Below are positions 17,953-26,487 of a stretch of DNA of 46,185 nucleotides, piece after piece. Made by a program: the position numbers and the translations under genes. The notes beneath the pieces were generated by a model. It was not told where the DNA came from, ran no database searches, and worked only from the letters and a program-made list of their open reading frames with translations. Every line of letters starts with the position of its first letter. Within the stretch, counting starts at the first letter, position 1. The stretch comes from Caldilineaceae bacterium SB0661_bin_32 (GTDB lineage Bacteria; Chloroflexota; Anaerolineae; Caldilineales; Caldilineaceae), in the NCBI GenBank assembly GCA_009841235.1, contig VXMH01000003.1, positions 1-46,185 of the forward strand, given 5' to 3'.

Positions 17953-19605
17953 CTATTTGGCCTCAGGGGCGTCCTGCCCTTCCTCGCCAGAATCCGGCTG
18001 CTCTTCCTGTAAACCGGCAAGCGCGTTCCGTATCTGGGTCCACGCCCGCTTCAGCAGGGGAACAGCAGTTGCCTCTGTGCCCTGACGGGCAAATTCGATT
18101 TTCACAAAGCCGTCTGTCAGACGCGCCGCCGCGGCCGCGTCCTCGCTCTCTACCTGAGTCCCCAATCGCGCCTGAAAACTGTACGGCGTTTCCCCCGGCC
18201 GCCGCCGCATGCCGTGCTCCGCCGCGCTCTCCAGCGTCGAAACATAGAAATACCGTACCTGTTCATCCGGCGGCAAACGGCCCAGCATCAACTCATCCAG
18301 CCAGCGGCGCACTCGCGAGCGGCCCGTCTTGCCACTCTCTTCTTCTTGCGGCGACAATCTCCTCGTGCGCCATTCGTTGAACGCATCGCCAATCTGCTTC
18401 CAACCGCGCAAGAACTGACGCAGCCAGGCCAGTATCAGCTGGAAATTCACGCCCCGCCCCTGGAGATAGATATAGGTCGCGTAGCCAAGCAGAAGGGCGA
18501 TGATGATCCAAAAGACCGTACCCCCCAGCCACGGCGGCGCCTCCGCCGGCTGGACCTGCTCGATCTGCGGCGGAGCGATCTCCGGGCGCTCGCGCGCCGG
18601 CTCCTCAAGAATCTCATCGTCGCTTCCAAACAGAAGGGCAATCAACCCCATTATCAGGCCCAGGAGCAGGTAGACCGCTCCCGATATAGCCCGGATAGCC
18701 AGACCCATCAGCTGCGCAAGCCGGAACGTCCCCCCCAGCGGCATCAGAAAGGCCGCTGCCCCCACAACCAGAAGCAAACCAAAGGCATAGAAGGGCCAGT
18801 TTCGCACGATTGTGGATTCGCTGGGCAGCTTTGCCAGTTGCCACCTCGCCCGCAAGGCCGCCAGATGTCCGAACGTCAGCAGCAGCAGACCCAGCACAAA
18901 ATAGACGATCGCGGCCCCGATGACGCCGCCCGCAATATCCTGGCGCACCAGGGCAAAGAATCCGTTCGAGCCCATCCCCACCTGGCTGGCCGCCGTCAGC
19001 ACGATCAGCAGCATGCCCCCTATCGCCCAGCGTTCACTGAACCGGCGCACCAGCGCCCCCCGGTCACTCTGTATGCGATGATCGTCGCCGCTGATCGGCC
19101 TCGAAGCCGCCTCCAGATCGGCAAGCTCGTCCGCCTGCAGGCCCATTGCCAGAAAGTCGTTTGTCACCAGTACCGCCATGCCCCAGGCGATCAGGATAAA
19201 CAGCGCGTTGATGATGAACTTGAGGGTAAGAAAAACTCCGAACGGCTGTAGCACCATCGCTGCCGGCGCCGGCCATCCCTCGACCGTCGCCCACAGCGCG
19301 ATCCGGGCCACAAACAGGATCAGCCCCAGCTCCGAAAGACGAAAGGTCGCCGAACGCCGCTGCCGTTGCTCCGGGCGCACCAGCATCGTCGTCGTATACC
19401 CGCCCACCAGCGCCGCCCCAATCGACGTAATCCGCAGGATGTTGATGTAGGCTGCCGGGAGCCCCGGCCCAATGTGCCGGACGAATGAAGTCAGCGCCAC
19501 CAGCAGGCAGCCGACCAACGCCGCGATGACCGCCGGACGCAGCAAAGAGTCCTGCCAGGCATGGTCGAAACCCGCCTGATGTTGGGAGCTCTCAATCTCT
19601 TCCAT
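17953..19605 (-). CDS. Multi-pass membrane protein with C-terminal DUF4129-like domain
   Basis: A 550-residue protein. The first 340 residues hold about eight or nine hydrophobic spans (for example VIAALVGCLLVALTSFV, IIIALLLGYATYIYL further on), then an acidic/Pro-rich linker (EEPARERPEIAPPQIEQVQPAEAPP), another membrane span, and a cytoplasmic C-terminal domain with VRYFYVSTLESAAEHGMRRRPGETPYSFQARLG, the pattern of DUF4129 domains that usually end transglutaminase-like proteins. No transglutaminase Cys-His-Asp core is present. It is the last gene of a MoxR-DUF58 operon, the usual company of this domain, where such proteins are thought to act in protein maturation or cell-envelope assembly. 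Exact function unknown. Confidence 0.75.
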   Translation of the reverse strand: MEEIESSQHQAGFDHAWQDSLLRPAVIAALVGCLLVALTSFVRHIGPGLPAAYINILRITSIGAALVGGYTTTMLVRPEQRQRRSATFRLSELGLILFVARIALWATVEGWPAPAAMVLQPFGVFLTLKFIINALFILIAWGMAVLVTNDFLAMGLQADELADLEAASRPISGDDHRIQSDRGALVRRFSERWAIGGMLLIVLTAASQVGMGSNGFFALVRQDIAGGVIGAAIVYFVLGLLLLTFGHLAALRARWQLAKLPSESTIVRNWPFYAFGLLLVVGAAAFLMPLGGTFRLAQLMGLAIRAISGAVYLLLGLIMGLIALLFGSDDEILEEPARERPEIAPPQIEQVQPAEAPPWLGGTVFWIIIALLLGYATYIYLQGRGVNFQLILAWLRQFLRGWKQIGDAFNEWRTRRLSPQEEESGKTGRSRVRRWLDELMLGRLPPDEQVRYFYVSTLESAAEHGMRRRPGETPYSFQARLGTQVESEDAAAAARLTDGFVKIEFARQGTEATAVPLLKRAWTQIRNALAGLQEEQPDSGEEGQDAPEAK

Positions 19606-19756
19606 CTGTCCTGAAACCAGTCTTAATTCACATTACTGCCGAGAAGCAACGAAGCAAGCTCCGCCTGGTAAGACGCTTTGCCCCGCCCCTGAGCTCTTTC
19701 AATCTCAAACCCTATGTACCGCCGCCCCATAGAGTACTCACTGACCACTGACTACT

Positions 19757-21031
19757 CTATCCCTGCAGCTTAAGCAAATCCGATTCCCAGATCGTCTGAT
19801 GCGACGTAATGCCCAGCGCCTCAGCCTGTTCCTGCACGCGCTTGAACTGCGGCTGCAACGTGCACACCAAAGCATACACGTTGAGACCTCGCCGGTACAT
19901 GCCGTGCAACACCCAGACCAGGTTCTCCGTCAAGCGCGGCGTCACCACCACCAGCGTAGACCCCCAGCTCAGATGCGCCACCCGCCCCGGCAGCCACGTC
20001 GGAAGCGCAATCGGCGAGCTCCATTCCTCCTCACCCGTGCTCTCGGACGACGTCCCCGCCGGCGCGCTGCCGTTCCGTTTCGACGACTCTTCCTCGGCCT
20101 TGCGCATGTCCCGCAACTGGATGCGCGCCAGGATCTCAAGAATCCCCATCAAATGGCCGCGTCCGTTCCGGGAGGGTACGGCCAGCACCTCTGCGCCTGA
20201 GCGGGGATCCTCCCCGTTGCTGAGAAACCCGACCTCCTGCCTCTGCTCCGCCACATGGCTGGCCACGGACGCCGCCAGCACCACCGCCCACTCGCTTCCG
20301 CTGTACTCTTCCCTATAGGGGAAGGCGCTGCGGTCCAGGTCGAGTACGACCGTTGTGCTCAAGGCCATCGAGGGCTGGAACTTCTTCACCAGCAGCGTGT
20401 CCTCGTGCGCGCTGGCCCGCCAGTGGATGTTTCGCATGCTGTCGCCGCTCTCGTAGGGGCGGACGCCCGCCATACGAGTCGGGTCCTGGTAGAGGCGGTG
20501 CGGGCTGCGCATATCGCCGAAAGGCAACAGGCTGGGCAGACCCAGATCCGCGAGAGAGTAGACCTTGGGGTAGACCGTCAGCAGGTGAGCGCTTGTTTCC
20601 TGCCAGGAGGATTCGGCGAAACCAAACAGATCGCCGGTCTGAAGATTGAGCGGCCCGATCTCATAGTAGCCGCGGCGGTGGCAGTGCAATGCAAACTGGC
20701 GCCTGGTCAGCGAACGGCCGCCCACGCTGATCACGGTGCTGTACTGCTCGACCGCTCTCAGGTCAATCGGGACGTTCTCCTGGAGCCGCAGCCAGGGGAT
20801 CGGCAGGCGGCTGCGGTTTTGAAAATTTATGTCGCTGTGGATTCTTTCGCCGGCAAATGCTTTGGCCGGTACCCGTCGCGATACGTTCAAGTTGCGCAGA
20901 CTGCGCCTGGTCCACCAATGACTGATCAGCCAAACGCCTCCCACCACGTAGAAGACGTAGTAGATCCAGTCCATTCGCAGAAAGACCGCGAATGCGAACA
21001 GAAAAAGAAGAAGAAAAAAGAGATCGAACAA
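19757..21031 (-). CDS. DUF58 domain protein (MoxR-associated)
   Basis: A 424-residue protein with two N-terminal membrane spans (LFDLFFLLLFLFAFAVFL and YYVFYVVGGVWLI) and a soluble part with RPYESGDSMRNIHWRASAHEDTLLVKKF, the hallmark of DUF58, a von Willebrand A-like domain. DUF58 proteins are encoded with MoxR ATPases and are thought to be their substrate adaptors. The start is placed at TTG 21031, five bases after the MoxR stop, with AGGA eight bases upstream; ATG 20974 is an alternative that would lose the first span. The long frame to 21349 overlaps moxR and its Arg-rich start is an artefact. The middle contains a Ser/Gly/Glu-rich low-complexity stretch near residue 335. Confidence 0.85.
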   Translation of the reverse strand: MFDLFFLLLFLFAFAVFLRMDWIYYVFYVVGGVWLISHWWTRRSLRNLNVSRRVPAKAFAGERIHSDINFQNRSRLPIPWLRLQENVPIDLRAVEQYSTVISVGGRSLTRRQFALHCHRRGYYEIGPLNLQTGDLFGFAESSWQETSAHLLTVYPKVYSLADLGLPSLLPFGDMRSPHRLYQDPTRMAGVRPYESGDSMRNIHWRASAHEDTLLVKKFQPSMALSTTVVLDLDRSAFPYREEYSGSEWAVVLAASVASHVAEQRQEVGFLSNGEDPRSGAEVLAVPSRNGRGHLMGILEILARIQLRDMRKAEEESSKRNGSAPAGTSSESTGEEEWSSPIALPTWLPGRVAHLSWGSTLVVVTPRLTENLVWVLHGMYRRGLNVYALVCTLQPQFKRVQEQAEALGITSHQTIWESDLLKLQG

Positions 21032-21035
21032 CTGT

Positions 21036-22022
21036 CTATTCCTGTCCCCCGGTTGCGGGGGCCGCCGCCCAGTCCTCCGTTTCGTCGCCCAAATTGAGTG
21101 CGGTCGCTTCCAGCAGTTCGGTGATGATCTGTTCGGCCGTGCGTCCCCGCAGCGCCGCGTCCGAGCGCACGATGCAGCGATGCGGCAAGGCCAGCGGCGC
21201 GAGCGCCTGCACGTCGTCCGGCAGCGCGTAATCCCGGCCCCGTAACGCCGCCCTCGCCTGCGCGCCGCGGTAAAGCGCCAGCGAACCGCGCGGGCTCGCG
21301 CCCAGCGCCAAGTCCCCGTGGCTGCGCGTCGCCTGGACCAGGCCCACAATATAGTCGCGGATGCTGTCCGCCACCGTCACGTCCCATATCTGTTCCGCCA
21401 GCTCAGGCAGCCTGTGCCCGTCGACAACCGCCTCCAGCGTCTCGATCGGATGCCTGTGCCCCAAACTGACCAGCATCTCTCCCTCCTCCTCACCCGACAG
21501 GTAGCCCAGGTTCAGCTTGAAGAGGAACCGGTCCAGCTGGGCCTCCGGCAGGGGGAAAGTACCTTCATATTCCACCGGGTTCTGGGTGGCAATCACCATA
21601 AACGGCCGCGGCAGCGGACGGGTCAGTCCATCGGCCGTGATCTGCCGTTCACCCATGCACTCCAGCAGCGCGGCCTGCGTACGCGGGGTCGCCCGGTTTA
21701 TCTCGTCCGCCAGCAGGATATGGGTAAACGCGGGGCCGGCGATAAACTGGAACTGCCGCGTCTCCTGGTTGAAAATGCTCGTGCCGGTGATGTCGCTGGG
21801 AAGGAGGTCAGGCGTGCACTGCAGACGGCGGAATTCCACACCCAGGCTCAGGGAAAGCGCCCGCGCCATCATCGTTTTGCCAACGCCGGGCACATCCTCA
21901 AGCAGTACGTGACCTTCACACAGCAACGCAATCAGCAGGTGCTCGATCACCACCTCCTTGCCTACGATTACATCGCCGACATTATTCATGACTCCGCGCG
22001 AGAAATCCTGTGCACTCTGCAT
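21036..22022 (-). CDS. MoxR-family AAA+ ATPase
   Basis: A 328-residue AAA+ chaperone-like ATPase. Walker A is GVGKT within LLEDVPGVGKTMMARAL, Walker B is ILLADEINRA, followed by the sensor-1 region ATQNPVEYEGTFPLPEAQLDRF and the arginine-finger/lid part with SPRGSLALYRGAQARA. MoxR proteins remodel or insert cofactors into partner complexes, generally with VWA-domain proteins; the DUF58 gene directly downstream is such a partner. ATG 22022 is chosen because GAGG lies six bases upstream and the family normally begins here; earlier codons to 22094 are Arg-rich and unlikely to be translated. Confidence 0.92.
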   Translation of the reverse strand: MQSAQDFSRGVMNNVGDVIVGKEVVIEHLLIALLCEGHVLLEDVPGVGKTMMARALSLSLGVEFRRLQCTPDLLPSDITGTSIFNQETRQFQFIAGPAFTHILLADEINRATPRTQAALLECMGERQITADGLTRPLPRPFMVIATQNPVEYEGTFPLPEAQLDRFLFKLNLGYLSGEEEGEMLVSLGHRHPIETLEAVVDGHRLPELAEQIWDVTVADSIRDYIVGLVQATRSHGDLALGASPRGSLALYRGAQARAALRGRDYALPDDVQALAPLALPHRCIVRSDAALRGRTAEQIITELLEATALNLGDETEDWAAAPATGGQE

Positions 22023-22153
22023 GCAACGCCTCTGTCTGTGGTACGGGGCGGGCCTCATCATCGCGCCGGTCCGGCGCGTCATGCGCCGCCTCACAACTGG
22101 AGAACACGCGCGGAGACGCGGACAACCGGGGCGCAGATTGAATTCTGATGGGC

Positions 22154-22175
22154 GTACAATATCCGCCGATTGTAC
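22154..22175. promoter_or_regulatory. Perfect inverted repeat, candidate operator upstream of the MoxR operon
   Basis: GTACAAT (22154-22160) and ATTGTAC (22169-22175) are exact inverted arms separated by 8 bp. The size and symmetry suit a dimeric regulator. It lies about 130 bp before the moxR start, and about 150 bp before the tRNA promoter. The binding protein is unknown. Confidence 0.4.
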
Positions 22176-22296
22176 ATCACTCCCCTGAATACGGCGAACT
22201 TGCCGCCCCTCAAACAGGCCCGGCCGACAGTTCTGCCCGCGCCGCGCCGAGCTGATAAAACAAAGAGTGCGGCAATCGCAGAATCGGCTGATTTCT

Positions 22297-22325
22297 TTGA
22301 CCTGACAGGCGCTTTATGCTATCGT
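22297..22325 (+). promoter_or_regulatory. Promoter of tRNA-Arg
   Basis: TTGACC (22297-22302), a 17-bp spacer ending TGC, and TATCGT (22320-22325), followed by tRNA-Arg 24 bases later. The -10 matches that of the rex promoter. Confidence 0.6.
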
Positions 22326-22349
22326 CTTCTAGCGTGCGCAGCGTTTCCT

Positions 22350-22422
22350 GCCCCCGTAGCTCAGAGGATAGAGCAGAGGTTTCCTAAACCTTTGGCCGTA
22401 GGTTCGACTCCTACCGGGGGCG
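22350..22422 (+). tRNA. tRNA-Arg (anticodon CCT)
   Basis: All arms fold: acceptor GCCCCCG/CGGGGGC with G discriminator, D-arm GCTC/GAGC, anticodon stem GAGGT/ACCTT (one G-U pair) with loop TTCCTAA and anticodon CCT, and T-arm GTAGG-TTCGACT-CCTAC. It reads AGG codons. The CCA end is not encoded (CTC follows). Confidence 0.95.
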
Positions 22423-22460
22423 CTCTCATACTCAACAATTCGAGGACACGGGCAGCTGCA

Positions 22461-22496
22461 GCGCGGCGGGCATCGCGCCTGCGCGTCCCGCCGCGC
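22461..22496. terminator. Long GC hairpin between tRNA-Arg and the minus-strand M81 gene
   Basis: GCGCGGCGGG and CCCGCCGCGC are perfect 10-bp arms with a 16-base loop, located 39 bases after the tRNA and 24 bases beyond the end of the convergent gene. It could stop both transcripts, although neither side has a T-run. Confidence 0.4.
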
Positions 22497-22519
22497 CGCC
22501 TGTCTCTTGAGGGGAACTG

Positions 22520-23998
22520 CTAAGCTTGCGTCGTGAGCGGATACAGATCGCGGCCGAGACGCCGGAAAGGCAGGTCGCGCAGACTGTGGACGCTCGGCTC
22601 GGCCACCACGTGGATCGCGCCCGCCCAGGACTCGAATCCGGCGCGAAAATGCGTGCTTGATTTTACGCAAATGTACTGCATCTGCCGCGGGTCCAGATCC
22701 AGCGTCCGCGCGAAGGCCAGATCGAAGGGCTGTTCCCGCCCGCTCACCAGCAACACGTGGATTCCACCCTGAACGACGTGCGCCGACGGGCCCATGTTCC
22801 CGCTCAGCCCCGCATACATCGGCCCGTCATACCGGAATACCCCGTCAGACAGCGCCGCAACCTCCACCTCCATCGGCACCGGATCTCCCTGCAACGGCGA
22901 CGACTTTCCGCCCACCTCCAGGGCCAGCCGGGCGCCGACGCCTGCCTCGTGACAGAGCGCAGCGGCCTCGGGGTCGACAATGTAGAGCACGCAAGCGTCC
23001 TCCAACTGCATGTCGACAAAGGTTTGCAGCACGCCCGTACTGTCACCCGGCGAACCGCCGCCCGTGTTGTCCTGCAAATCCGCCAGAATGATCGGGTAAC
23101 GCCCGGCCGTCCGTGCTTTTTCCAGTGCTGCGCGCGCCGGCAGCAGCTCCAGCTGCCAGTCCTCCCGCCGCGCATAAATCCACTCTCCCAACTGGTCGGC
23201 CTGCTCCTGGGCCAGCGCCTGGTCATCGTCGGTCACGATGTAGACCGAGGCGCCCATATCCGGTACGTCAGCCAGGAAGAAACAGGTCGCGATCGAGCCG
23301 CACACGACACCCGGCAATGACTCGATCCGGTGCAGCTCAGCGATTGCATCCCGCATCGGCGGATGCGCGGTCACCTGGTTGAGCCCCCAGACCATCGGAA
23401 CCTGGTGCAAAGCCATCGTCGGCTGCAGACCCTCGCGCACGATGCGCGCCAGCACATCCGCGCACTCGCGGCCGCGCGCCGCCATGTCGACCTCCGGATA
23501 GCTCTCCCGCCCAATCAGTACATCCGCCATCGCCACCATCTGCTGCGATACGTTCGAGTGAATATCAAGCTGCGCCAGAACCGGCACCTCCGGACCGACT
23601 GTCTCGCGCACCGCGGCCAGCAGATGACCCTCCGCATCCCCCAGCCCATCGGGCGCGTCCAGATCCCCGACCGACATAGACCCGTGCAGTTCCAACAGTA
23701 CGCCGTCCAACGGCATCGCCTTCTCGATCCCGTCCAATATGCGGCCCAACAGCTCATCATACAGCGGCCGAGGCGTCGGCGCGCTCGGGTGAGGTTCTCC
23801 AAACAAGGTCGGAATCAACTCGAAGTCGTGCGCTCTTGCGCCGTCGATAAAGCCGCCGATCGGCGTATTCGTCCCCGTAAACGTACGCAGGATCTCATCG
23901 TCCTCGAGCAGGAATCTCTCCCGATAGCTCCCTATCGTCGTCGGAACCGGCGTAAACGTACTGCTCTCGTGACTGAGCCCGCCCGTCGCAACCCTCAT
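22520..23998 (-). CDS. M81 (MlrC-like) family metallopeptidase
   Basis: A 492-residue protein of the M81/DUF1485 family, related to MlrC of the microcystin-degradation pathway. Candidate metal-binding residues are visible in GLSHESSTF (H10), LLELHGSMSV (H105) and LDIHSNVS (D145, H147); the C-terminal MlrC domain contains DNTGGGSPGDSTGVLQ and ICVKSSTHFRAGFE. Homologues in non-microcystin bacteria are of unknown substrate and are often found with amino-acid or sugar catabolism genes. AGGAGGGGAG precedes ATG 23998. It is the last of four same-strand genes (Gfo/Idh, glycosidase-like, SDR, this one) with gaps of 30, 91 and 85 bp. Confidence 0.88.
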   Translation of the reverse strand: MRVATGGLSHESSTFTPVPTTIGSYRERFLLEDDEILRTFTGTNTPIGGFIDGARAHDFELIPTLFGEPHPSAPTPRPLYDELLGRILDGIEKAMPLDGVLLELHGSMSVGDLDAPDGLGDAEGHLLAAVRETVGPEVPVLAQLDIHSNVSQQMVAMADVLIGRESYPEVDMAARGRECADVLARIVREGLQPTMALHQVPMVWGLNQVTAHPPMRDAIAELHRIESLPGVVCGSIATCFFLADVPDMGASVYIVTDDDQALAQEQADQLGEWIYARREDWQLELLPARAALEKARTAGRYPIILADLQDNTGGGSPGDSTGVLQTFVDMQLEDACVLYIVDPEAAALCHEAGVGARLALEVGGKSSPLQGDPVPMEVEVAALSDGVFRYDGPMYAGLSGNMGPSAHVVQGGIHVLLVSGREQPFDLAFARTLDLDPRQMQYICVKSSTHFRAGFESWAGAIHVVAEPSVHSLRDLPFRRLGRDLYPLTTQA

Positions 23999-24083
23999 CC
24001 CACGCTCCCCTCCTGAAGCCAGCTTCTCACACAGAACCCCTCACCTTTAACTCAGTCCACTCGCCCTCGGCCGTAACCGACCA

Positions 24084-24884
24084 CTAACCACTGGTGTCCT
24101 CAGGTTCAGGCAGCACGAGCCCGTGTACAAATCCGCCGTCAACCCGCAGGATCGAGCCGGTCGCGTAGTCGGCATCGTCGCTGGCCAGATAGGCCGCCGC
24201 CTTGCCAATGTCTTCCGGCACGCCTATCCGCCCCCAGGGGATGCGCTTTCCGCCCTCCGCTATCTCCTCCTCACTGTAAAAGCTGCGTTCACCCGGCGTA
24301 TCGATCCAGCCGGGATTGATCACGTTGACATTGATGCGGTCCCCCGCCAGCTCGGCCGCCATCGTACGCCCCAGATGGTTGATCGCCGCCTTCGACATGT
24401 TGTAAGCGCCGCTGTCCGGGAACGCGATCTCCTCGTGCACAGAGCTGATAATAACGATCTTGCCGCGGCTGCGCGCTGTGAGCGGCTGCTTCAGCATCTG
24501 CTGCGCGGCCAGCTGGCACGTGTGGAAAACGCCGAACTGCGTAACTTCAAAGGTGCGCATCACGTTCTCCCACTTCGCCTCCACCACCGGCTCGCGAATA
24601 GAGACTGCCGCATTGGCCACTGCCACATCTATCCGTCCAAAGCGCTCGACCCCGCCCTGAATCATCGCCGCGATGGCATCGCGGTCGGAAACGTCGGCCT
24701 GCCACACCAGCGCCTCACTCCCCATTCGCCGGATCTCCTCGGCCGCGCTTTTGGCTTCGGCCTCGGATGTACGGTAATTCACCACCACGTTCGCGCCCTC
24801 CTCCGCCAGGCAAAGCGCGATGCCGCGCCCAATACCAAGCGACGCGCCGGTGACCAGAGCCGTCTTTCCTTCAAATCGTCTCAT
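24084..24884 (-). CDS. Short-chain dehydrogenase/reductase (glucose 1-dehydrogenase-like)
   Basis: A 266-residue classical SDR with the cofactor motif TGASLGIGRGIA, NYRTSEAEA after beta-2 (Arg suggests NADP can bind), VANAAVS, IISSVHEE with the catalytic Ser, YNMSK with the Tyr/Lys pair, and INPGWIDTPGE. The closest resemblance is to glucose 1-dehydrogenase/3-ketoacyl reductase-type SDRs. ATG 24884 is preferred over GTG 24887 because GGAG lies seven bases upstream. It is third in the four-gene minus-strand operon with a Gfo/Idh oxidoreductase and a glycosidase-like protein, so oxidation of a released sugar or aglycone is a reasonable guess. Confidence 0.87.
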   Translation of the reverse strand: MRRFEGKTALVTGASLGIGRGIALCLAEEGANVVVNYRTSEAEAKSAAEEIRRMGSEALVWQADVSDRDAIAAMIQGGVERFGRIDVAVANAAVSIREPVVEAKWENVMRTFEVTQFGVFHTCQLAAQQMLKQPLTARSRGKIVIISSVHEEIAFPDSGAYNMSKAAINHLGRTMAAELAGDRINVNVINPGWIDTPGERSFYSEEEIAEGGKRIPWGRIGVPEDIGKAAAYLASDDADYATGSILRVDGGFVHGLVLPEPEDTSG

Positions 24885-24975
24885 CACAAAACTCCGTTTC
24901 TAATGCACTATCTTTCGAGCAAAGAAACCGCATGATCCTCGAAGAGTGTTCTTCGCGTCTCTTTGCGGATAATCC

Positions 24976-26457
24976 TCAACTGAACCAATAGGAATACAAC
25001 TCCGACTGCCACAAATGGAAGCGCAAGCGGACCGTCTGCCCCGCCAGTTCCCTCAACCCGCGCCCGTCGCGCCACTGAACGCATTCGTCAATACTATCCA
25101 TCATAATCGGTACGCAATCATTCTTCGCGTAGCCATTAACAGGCTCCCCGCTCCCAGCGTCAATCACCTCGGTCAACACGCGGCCCCGCCATGAATCCGC
25201 GTTCACGTGCAACGTGTCGCCGCTGACTTCAATCGGTTTCGTCAGCACCGACCCCCACTCAATGCCTCCCTTGAGCGAAACGAACCCGTCCATCCGCAGC
25301 CGCGCCATGCACATTGCGCTGCCGTCCAGGTAACGCCTGTTCAGGACGTCCTCAATCGAAAGATTGCGATAGCGGAAGCCCATATAGTAGAACCACAGCT
25401 CATTGTTGCGCTCCACCGGCCTGTTCAGAATCACGATCTGGCCCGTATCATACGTCTCGCCGTCGCTGACGGGGGACAGCTCCATGAACGGCGCCCGCCC
25501 TGCCACCCGCTCCCAATCCAGCAGATTGCGGCTGGAGGCCAACTCCACCGACTTGCGGCTGTCAACGTTCTCATACATCGGTGGGTGTTTCCCCGCCCAA
25601 TGGTGCATCACCGGCATCGCCAGGTAGATCCCCTCGTAGGGAAATATGGGGAAGTTGTAGACATCCGTCCGCCACTCTTCCGGCCGGTTATAGATCGGGC
25701 TGCGGTAGGCCGGGTCGTCGAAGAACTTCTGCAGCCGTTCAAAACCGTTCTCCTGGTCGGTCTGATCGGCATGGAATATCAGCCCGTGCTCCTCCCAGTC
25801 CGCGAAATTCTTGCTCGTGTACAGCTGCCAGGAACGACCGTAAGGCCCGTTTCGTTTGGCCGCGGCTATGAACAGCCTTTGTGTCTCGTCGTAAGTCAAG
25901 TGAGACTCATCATGGCTGTGAAGAGAGGGAATATCCAGCTCTTCCCACTGCAAAAAGTCTGCCGACACCATCGAGCGTAGTTCGCTCTCCCCGTAACGCA
26001 ACCCCTTGAAACGCCGGCTTGGGTCCGGATCATGCGGATCGTGTACCGGCCCTTGCAGCATGCCTTGCGCGCTGGGCAGGATGTTGTTCTCCAAGCCAAC
26101 CGGTGTGCCCCGCCAGGTCAGTGCAGGATAGTCGTACAGGCCCAGGCAGGGCTTCTCCCAGTTCACGCCGTCCTCCGAAGTGGCGTAACAGGCGTACCTC
26201 TCAACGACGGCCGCCGCGCCCGTAGCATCAAACTTGACTTGGGGATCCAGCCCCTCCGCGCCGGTCAGGTAGATCATCTTGAAGATCCCCTCGTCCGGCA
26301 GCCACACCGGCGAAGTTCGTACCTGAATCGAGTTGTTCTCCCAGCGGTACTCCGGCCGGATCACGACGTTGTCACGCGCCTTCTGCGGCTGGTGCAGCTT
26401 GCGCGCCAGATTGTCGATCGCCTCAATCTCGTGATCGTCAATAAAGAGATGTTTCAT
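24976..26457 (-). CDS. Glycosidase-like (beta-propeller) protein of unknown specificity
   Basis: A 493-residue protein without signal peptide. The blades-like text (GIFKMIYLTG, CYATSEDGVNWEKPCLGLYDY, SWQLYTSKNFADWEEHGLIF, VELASSRNLLDWER, NNELWFYYMGFRYR) has the spacing seen in GH32/GH43-type five-bladed propeller hydrolases and relatives. The C-terminal part (VSGDTLHVNADSWRGRVLTEVID...LAGQTVRLRFHLWQSELYSYWF) is a beta-sandwich often attached to these proteins. I cannot place the catalytic acids with confidence, so it may be an uncharacterised family rather than a named GH. GAGGG precedes ATG 26457. It lies 30 bp after the Gfo/Idh gene, in one operon. Confidence 0.6.
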   Translation of the reverse strand: MKHLFIDDHEIEAIDNLARKLHQPQKARDNVVIRPEYRWENNSIQVRTSPVWLPDEGIFKMIYLTGAEGLDPQVKFDATGAAAVVERYACYATSEDGVNWEKPCLGLYDYPALTWRGTPVGLENNILPSAQGMLQGPVHDPHDPDPSRRFKGLRYGESELRSMVSADFLQWEELDIPSLHSHDESHLTYDETQRLFIAAAKRNGPYGRSWQLYTSKNFADWEEHGLIFHADQTDQENGFERLQKFFDDPAYRSPIYNRPEEWRTDVYNFPIFPYEGIYLAMPVMHHWAGKHPPMYENVDSRKSVELASSRNLLDWERVAGRAPFMELSPVSDGETYDTGQIVILNRPVERNNELWFYYMGFRYRNLSIEDVLNRRYLDGSAMCMARLRMDGFVSLKGGIEWGSVLTKPIEVSGDTLHVNADSWRGRVLTEVIDAGSGEPVNGYAKNDCVPIMMDSIDECVQWRDGRGLRELAGQTVRLRFHLWQSELYSYWFS

Positions 26458-26487
26458 TTCGGACCCTCTTTCGTGGCAAAGACTGTC

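Larger units (their letters stand above)
22023..22349. other. 327-bp region between moxR and tRNA-Arg
   Basis: No gene seen. It contains a perfect dyad at 22154-22175 (listed) and the tRNA promoter. GC-rich short palindromes near 22069-22084 are of unknown meaning. Confidence 0.5.
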
